From: Nocardioides sp. zg-1308
Lineage (GTDB): Bacteria; Actinomycetota; Actinomycetes; Propionibacteriales; Nocardioidaceae
Assembly: GCF_013155375.1 (NCBI RefSeq)
Contig: NZ_JABJQY010000002.1
Span: 1,550,001 to 1,614,000 of the forward strand
DNA length: 64,000 nucleotides
Direction: 5' to 3'
How positions within the stretch are numbered: the stretch's first letter is position 1; the number at the start of each line of letters is the position of its first letter. Both the position numbers and the translations under genes were made by a program. Below are positions 62,293 through 64,000 of the stretch, one piece after another. The notes under the pieces are model-generated. The model made no database searches and was not told where the DNA came from. It was given only the letters and a program-made list of their open reading frames with translations.

Positions 62293-62368
62293 TTTGCACC
62301 CGAGTTGCGTGCTTCGAGGTGGAGATCTCTACCTGTAAGGCCGGTGGTCCCCGGATATCCGGGGACCG
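62293..62368 (+). repeat. Two-hairpin repeat, type B copy 2
   Basis: The inner stem AGGTGGAGA/TCTCTACCT (62317-62334) is identical to copy 1. The second hairpin is GTCCCCGGATATCCGGGGAC (62347-62366), a perfect palindrome in which one base pair has changed on both sides relative to copy 1. Confidence 0.85.
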
Positions 62369-62401
62369 CCGAGCTGGCCGCCGCAGCCCACCCCGACCCC
62401 C

Positions 62402-62890
62402 TCAGAGGTCGCCGAGCCCCGTCCGGAGCGAGGTCAGCCGGTCGGTCAGCTCCCGCACGTCGCCCCCGGGCAGCCCGGGCCGCTCGAAGACCTCGCCGTT
62501 GAGGGCGGCGGTCGCGTCCTCGACGGCCTGCCGGCCGGCCTCGGTGAGCACGGCGCGTACGACGCGCTTGTCCTCGTCGCTGCGCACGCGCTCGACGTAG
62601 CCCTGCGCCACCAGCCGGTCCACGGCGCTGGTGACGCTGGTCGGGTGGACCTGCAGCAGCGACCCCAGGCGCGACATCGGCATGGCCGTGCCACGGGCGA
62701 AGGACAGCAGCCGCAGCACCTCGTAGCGGGCGAAGGTCAGCCCGCGCGGGCGGAGCACCGCGTCGATCCGCTCCATCAGCAGCTGCTGGGCCCGCACGAC
62801 CGAGGTCACCATCGCCATCCCGTCGGCGGCGTCGCGCCAGCCGTGGGCGACCCACTGGCGGTGGGCCTCGCCGATCGGGTCGCGGGTCAT
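62402..62890 (-). CDS. MarR-family regulator
   Basis: 162 aa. The winged helix shows LTFARYEVLRLLSFARGTAM, LGSLLQVHPTSVTSAVDRLV (recognition helix) and the wing GYVERVRSDEDKRVVRAVLT. Helices at both ends form the dimer part. It lies on the same strand as icmF and 163 bp upstream of it, so it may control icmF; no clear palindrome was assigned. A TAACCT box 6 nt before the ATG indicates leaderless expression. Confidence 0.92.
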   Translation of the reverse strand: MTRDPIGEAHRQWVAHGWRDAADGMAMVTSVVRAQQLLMERIDAVLRPRGLTFARYEVLRLLSFARGTAMPMSRLGSLLQVHPTSVTSAVDRLVAQGYVERVRSDEDKRVVRAVLTEAGRQAVEDATAALNGEVFERPGLPGGDVRELTDRLTSLRTGLGDL

Positions 62891-62896
62891 GGCTGG

Positions 62897-62902
62897 AGGT
62901 TA
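62897..62902 (-). promoter_or_regulatory. -10 box, leaderless start of MarR gene
   Basis: TAACCT on the minus strand, then 6 nt, then the ATG at 62890. Confidence 0.65.
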
Positions 62903-62916
62903 GCGATGGGCCGGCG

Positions 62917-63660
62917 TCACCGGTGCAGCGCGGTGAGCACCGCGTGCGCCTCGACCATCGCCGGGCCGTACCAGGTCAGCAGCCGCCCCGAGACGAGCCG
63001 GGTCGGGGTGGCCAGCGCCTCCGGACCGTCGTCGGCGGTGAAGACGTACGGCTCGTCCGGCAGCAGCACGACGTCCGCGCCGGCGCCGTCGATGTCCGCC
63101 GGCGTGACCGGCGGATAGCGCCCGTCGCGGCCGGCCAGCACGTTGACCAGCCCGGCCCGGGTGAGCAGGTCGTCGGTGTAGGTCGGCGACCCCACGACCA
63201 TCCACGGGTCACGCCAGATCGGCACCGCGACCCGCAGCCGCGCCGGCGCCGGGGAGGACCAGAGGTCGCGCGCCTCGACGAGCCAGCCGGGATCCGCGAG
63301 GTCGAGGGCCTCGGCGAACAGGCGCGACATCGAGCCCAGCGCGTCCTCGACGGTCTCGATCCGGGTGACCCGCACGGCGACGCCGGCGTCGCGCAGGCGG
63401 CGTACGTCGAGCTCGCGGTTCTCCTCCATGTTGGCCACGACGAGGTCGGGGGAGAGGGCGCGGACGGCGGCGAGGTCGGGGTTCTTGGTGCCGCGCACCC
63501 GCGCCACCTCGAGGTCCGCCGGGTGGGTGCACCACTCGGTGGCGCCGACCAGCCGGTCGGGCGCCGAGGCGGCCAGCGCCTCGGTCAGCGACGGGACGAG
63601 CGAGACGACGCGGCTCGCGGGCGCGCCGAGCGGGACATCAGCTCCCAGGTCGTCGCGCAC
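62917..63660 (-). CDS. Helical-backbone metal receptor (BtuF-like)
   Basis: 247 aa from a GTG at 63660. The start VPLGAPASRVVSLVPSLTEA is the first strand and loop of the cobalamin/iron-siderophore binding fold (class III substrate-binding proteins), and LVGATEWCTHPADLE, GTKNPDLAAVRALSPDLVVA and LTWYGPAMVEAHAVL follow. There is no signal peptide and no ABC permease beside it, so it may be cytoplasmic. Closeness to the B12-dependent icmF suggests a role in cobalamin handling, which is inference. Expression is leaderless. Confidence 0.87.
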   Translation of the reverse strand: MRDDLGADVPLGAPASRVVSLVPSLTEALAASAPDRLVGATEWCTHPADLEVARVRGTKNPDLAAVRALSPDLVVANMEENRELDVRRLRDAGVAVRVTRIETVEDALGSMSRLFAEALDLADPGWLVEARDLWSSPAPARLRVAVPIWRDPWMVVGSPTYTDDLLTRAGLVNVLAGRDGRYPPVTPADIDGAGADVVLLPDEPYVFTADDGPEALATPTRLVSGRLLTWYGPAMVEAHAVLTALHR

Positions 63661-63666
63661 GGGTCG

Positions 63667-63672
63667 AACCTA
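63667..63672 (-). promoter_or_regulatory. -10 box, leaderless start of BtuF-like gene
   Basis: TAGGTT on the minus strand, then 6 nt, then the GTG at 63660. Confidence 0.65.
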
Positions 63673-63724
63673 GGACACCGGAGGGGTGCTCGGCGCGCCG
63701 AGCCCGGCGTGATGGAGTTGTCCC

Positions 63725-64000
63725 ATGAGCAAGCACGCCCGGTCGTCGGGGCTGCCGGTCGACGGCGCGGAGCGGGCCACCGCCGACGGGTGGAGCTTCC
63801 CTGCCCGCGACCCCGCGACCGGCGAGCGGCTCTGGGACGTCCCCGACGCCGGCGTCACCGACGCGCACGCCGCGGCCGAGGCGGCGTGGCGGGCCCGGCA
63901 CGCGACGACGTGGAGCACCGACACCGCGCTGCGCGTGGACGCCGTCACCGAGCTGCGCGAGGCGCTGGCCGCACGGGCCGACGACCTCGCCCTGCTGCTC
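63725..64000 (+). CDS. Aldehyde dehydrogenase family protein, N-terminal fragment (cut by window edge)
   Basis: The first 92 codons from the ATG at 63725. The segment FPARDPATGERLWDVPDAGV, then AHAAAEAAWRARHATTW and VDAVTELREALAARADDLAL, matches the N-terminal NAD-binding part of ALDH-superfamily enzymes. Substrate and active-site cysteine lie beyond the window, so the class is open. Confidence 0.83.
   Translation, partial: MSKHARSSGLPVDGAERATADGWSFPARDPATGERLWDVPDAGVTDAHAAAEAAWRARHATTWSTDTALRVDAVTELREALAARADDLALLL

Noticed and set aside
33524..62368. Two-hairpin repeats as ANTAR binding sites
   Set aside because: ANTAR targets are two small stems with 6-nt loops (A at 1, G at 4). The repeats here have long stems with minimal loops and do not fit.

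Overview
The window is chromosomal DNA of a high-G+C actinobacterium. Evidence: GC-rich third codon positions, many GTG starts, at least twelve genes with a TANNNT -10 hexamer ending exactly 6 nt before the start codon (leaderless transcription), ANTAR and F420 families, a fused isobutyryl-CoA mutase and a SigB/F-type sigma factor. Gene content and a 45-aa Cys-rich protein (MWDTVQTNDVHLSHD...) suggest Nocardioidaceae, Nocardioides or a relative; this is inference. No rRNA, tRNA, CRISPR array, integrase or transposase was recognised.

Layout. 0-3.6 kb: L-arabinose catabolism (3' end of araB, araD, araA) and an aldo/keto reductase, closed by a strong hairpin. 3.7-8.3 kb: small housekeeping genes, an alpha/beta hydrolase and its TetR repressor sharing three copies of one operator, a cold-shock/DUF1294 fusion, and a divergent SDR/XRE pair. 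8.4-13.0 kb: a decayed region with a frameshifted remnant of a propeller-like protein, two intact lipoproteins and an alpha/beta hydrolase broken by two frameshifts. 13.2-21.4 kb: a visibly lower-G+C accessory island with an HNH nuclease, a Swt1-type HEPN/coiled-coil protein with a duplicated C-terminal module, a 1232-aa Mrr-like nuclease/STAND-type ATPase and two more HEPN-like proteins. This looks like a defence island and is the best candidate for an undescribed immune system.

21.6-33.5 kb: sugar and carbohydrate enzymes (alditol-oxidase-like, GH16, aldose 1-epimerase), an OmpR regulator, a deaminase/ECF-sigma pair, a VanY-like lipoprotein, and an ArsR-SRPBCC-DUF6069 operon with its own operators. 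33.6-41.5 kb: a HAD phosphatase, ANTAR and LuxR regulators, an F420-dependent oxidoreductase with a one-base frameshift, a PAP2 phosphatase, and a coupled ADH/haem-oxygenase-like/CDGSH operon. 41.7-48.5 kb: a seven-gene minus-strand operon (four glycosyltransferases, SRPBCC cyclase-like, phytoene-desaturase-like flavoenzyme, methyltransferase) in which every junction is a 4-nt stop/start overlap; it is the second candidate for a new system, a biosynthetic pathway. 48.7-52.7 kb: three more ANTAR proteins, an AraC regulator and a SigB/F-like sigma factor. 52.7-64 kb: a DAO-family oxidase, a SurA-like lipoprotein, a two-component system, icmF, MarR, a metal/cobalamin receptor and the start of an aldehyde dehydrogenase.

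Four copies of a two-hairpin intergenic repeat (types A and B) share a 20-bp palindrome in which one base pair changes on both sides between copies. The two type-B copies bracket icmF. Two 82-bp hairpin units sit between the CDGSH gene and the methyltransferase.
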